Below, in pieces: positions 63,201 through 64,000 of a stretch of 64,000 bases of DNA. This stretch comes from Streptomyces sp. F63. Lineage in GTDB: Bacteria; Actinomycetota; Actinomycetes; Streptomycetales; Streptomycetaceae. The DNA lies in assembly GCF_018070345.1 (NCBI RefSeq), contig NZ_JAGPXX010000005.1, forward strand, positions 186,001-250,000, given 5' to 3'. Position 1 is the stretch's first letter; every line of letters starts with the position of its first letter. Made by a program: the position numbers and the translations under genes. The notes beneath the pieces are model-generated. The model was not told where the DNA came from, ran no database searches, and was given only the letters and a program-made list of their open reading frames with translations.

Positions 63201-64000
63201 TCAGCCGAGCTGCGCCCGGGCGAGCTGGCGGGACTGGGCGACGAGGCGGTCGCGGCTGTCCCAGACCTCGGCGTCCTCCTCCAGGAATCCGCCCGCGAGG
63301 TTGCGGGTGGTGATGGCGACGCGCAGCGGGCCCGGCGCCGGCCGGGAGCGGATGTGGGCGGTGAGTTCGACGGTGGGGACCCAGCCGGAGAGGCCCAGCT
63401 CGAAGGCGGTGGGCGGCAGGGCGTCGACGGCCAGCAGCAGGGAGAGCGGGTCGGCGTCGCGGCCGTCGGCGAGGCGGAACCAGGCGCGCATCTCGCCGTT
63501 GCCGGAGGGCTTGCCGCGGGCCCAGCCGGCGGTGGCCGGGTCCAGGCGGACGTCGAGCCGGCCGGCTATCTCGGTGGCGCCGAGCAGGGCGCCGACCTCG
63601 TCGTCCGCGTGCCGGGCGCCGAGGCACTCCTCGAACGGCGGCATGGCGGGGGGCTTGGCGGTGGTGCGGACGTCGTCGGGGAGGGCGTCGAGGTCCCCGT
63701 AGCCGGCGACCACGCGCAGCCGCTCGACCTCGGTGCCGTTCTCGTCGAGCTGGGTGAGGGACGCCTGACCGGTGGAGAGGGTGCGGCCGGTGCGCACCAC
63801 CTCGGTGCGGATCCGCGCCGGGCCGGGGCGGGAGGCGGTGAGGTAGTGGGCGGTGACGGTGAAGGGGTCGGAGTGCGGCAGGGCCTCACCGAGGGCGCGG
63901 CCCGCCATGGCGAGGAGGTAGCCGCCGTTGACGGCGTGGATGATCGTCCAGCCGGACGACAGCTCCGCGTCATGCACGCCGGGCTCGCGCGGCGTCACCG
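63201..64000 (-). CDS. Acyl-CoA thioesterase family protein (start cut by window edge)
   Basis: At least 265 residues of a double hot-dog thioesterase (TesB-like/4HBT_3 type): [56 protein letters not shown], and in the second half [20 protein letters not shown] and [20 protein letters not shown]. It would hydrolyse acyl-CoA esters in the cytoplasm. The frame continues to the right edge; relatives have some 10-15 more residues, so the true start lies just outside and the internal start at 63998 is probably not used. Confidence 0.85.
   Translation of the reverse strand, partial: VTPREPGVHDAELSSGWTIIHAVNGGYLLAMAGRALGEALPHSDPFTVTAHYLTASRPGPARIRTEVVRTGRTLSTGQASLTQLDENGTEVERLRVVAGYGDLDALPDDVRTTAKPPAMPPFEECLGARHADDEVGALLGATEIAGRLDVRLDPATAGWARGKPSGNGEMRAWFRLADGRDADPLSLLLAVDALPPTAFELGLSGWVPTVELTAHIRSRPAPGPLRVAITTRNLAGGFLEEDAEVWDSRDRLVAQSRQLARAQLG

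Overview
The window looks like a stretch of linear-chromosome core from a Streptomyces or very close relative. The evidence is the very high G+C content, GTG and TTG starts, frequent four-base ATGA/GTGA overlaps, WhiJ-type XRE/DUF397 genes, a streptophobe membrane protein, and a gene order (ilvBNC-serA, gatCAB, rmdB-ligA, mnmA, cysteine desulfurase) that I know from Streptomyces chromosomes. I recognise no rRNA, tRNA or CRISPR array.

Layout. 1-2.2 kb: proline dehydrogenase (cut by the left edge) divergent from a PucR-type regulator, with a perfect palindrome between them. 2.4-7.6 kb: a stress-energy module made of a decayed P-type ATPase, a second GAPDH coupled to a PfkB-type phosphofructokinase, and a convergent plasma-membrane-type H+-ATPase. 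7.8-13.6 kb: ilvB-ilvN-ilvC and serA, preceded by a branched-chain leader peptide and attenuator. 13.6-32.4 kb: a membrane PAS-GGDEF-EAL protein with a degraded EAL domain, dehydrogenase and reductase genes, a sugar dehydrogenase lipoprotein, an MMPL exporter, a Tat-exported phospholipase C, the Glu/Asp-tRNA(Gln/Asn) amidotransferase genes gatC-gatA-(small membrane protein)-gatB, and RmdB with intact GGDEF and EAL motifs. 32.6-42.3 kb: ligA, a MetE-like protein, a streptophobe membrane protein, a two-component system, an SDR enzyme and a DUF427 protein.

42.3-52.1 kb is accessory. A visibly less G+C-rich stretch (about 42.3-44.9 kb) holds two decayed IS630-type transposase tails, four small two-helix membrane proteins that look related to one another, and glycine-rich toxin-tail fragments lying downstream of a secreted SpvB/YD-repeat (Rhs-like) gene broken by deletion and frameshifts. 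I read this as the wreck of a polymorphic toxin locus with a retained array of immunity-like genes. It is followed by a serine-kinase-like ATPase / XRE / DUF397 regulatory trio and by a GTGA-coupled RloA/RloB-like (AbiL-like) ATPase plus TOPRIM pair, a likely anti-phage module.

52.2-64 kb returns to core genes: mnmA, a Tat-exported amidase flanked by minisatellites, an Fe-S photolyase/cryptochrome with all four cluster cysteines, a short UvrA-like ABC protein divergent from a MarR-MFS operon with an operator over the start codon, a cysteine desulfurase, and a thioesterase cut by the right edge. MnmA and the cysteine desulfurase can serve the same tRNA 2-thiouridine pathway. Several genes have a -10 box 6-10 bases before the start codon, suggesting leaderless or nearly leaderless mRNAs.
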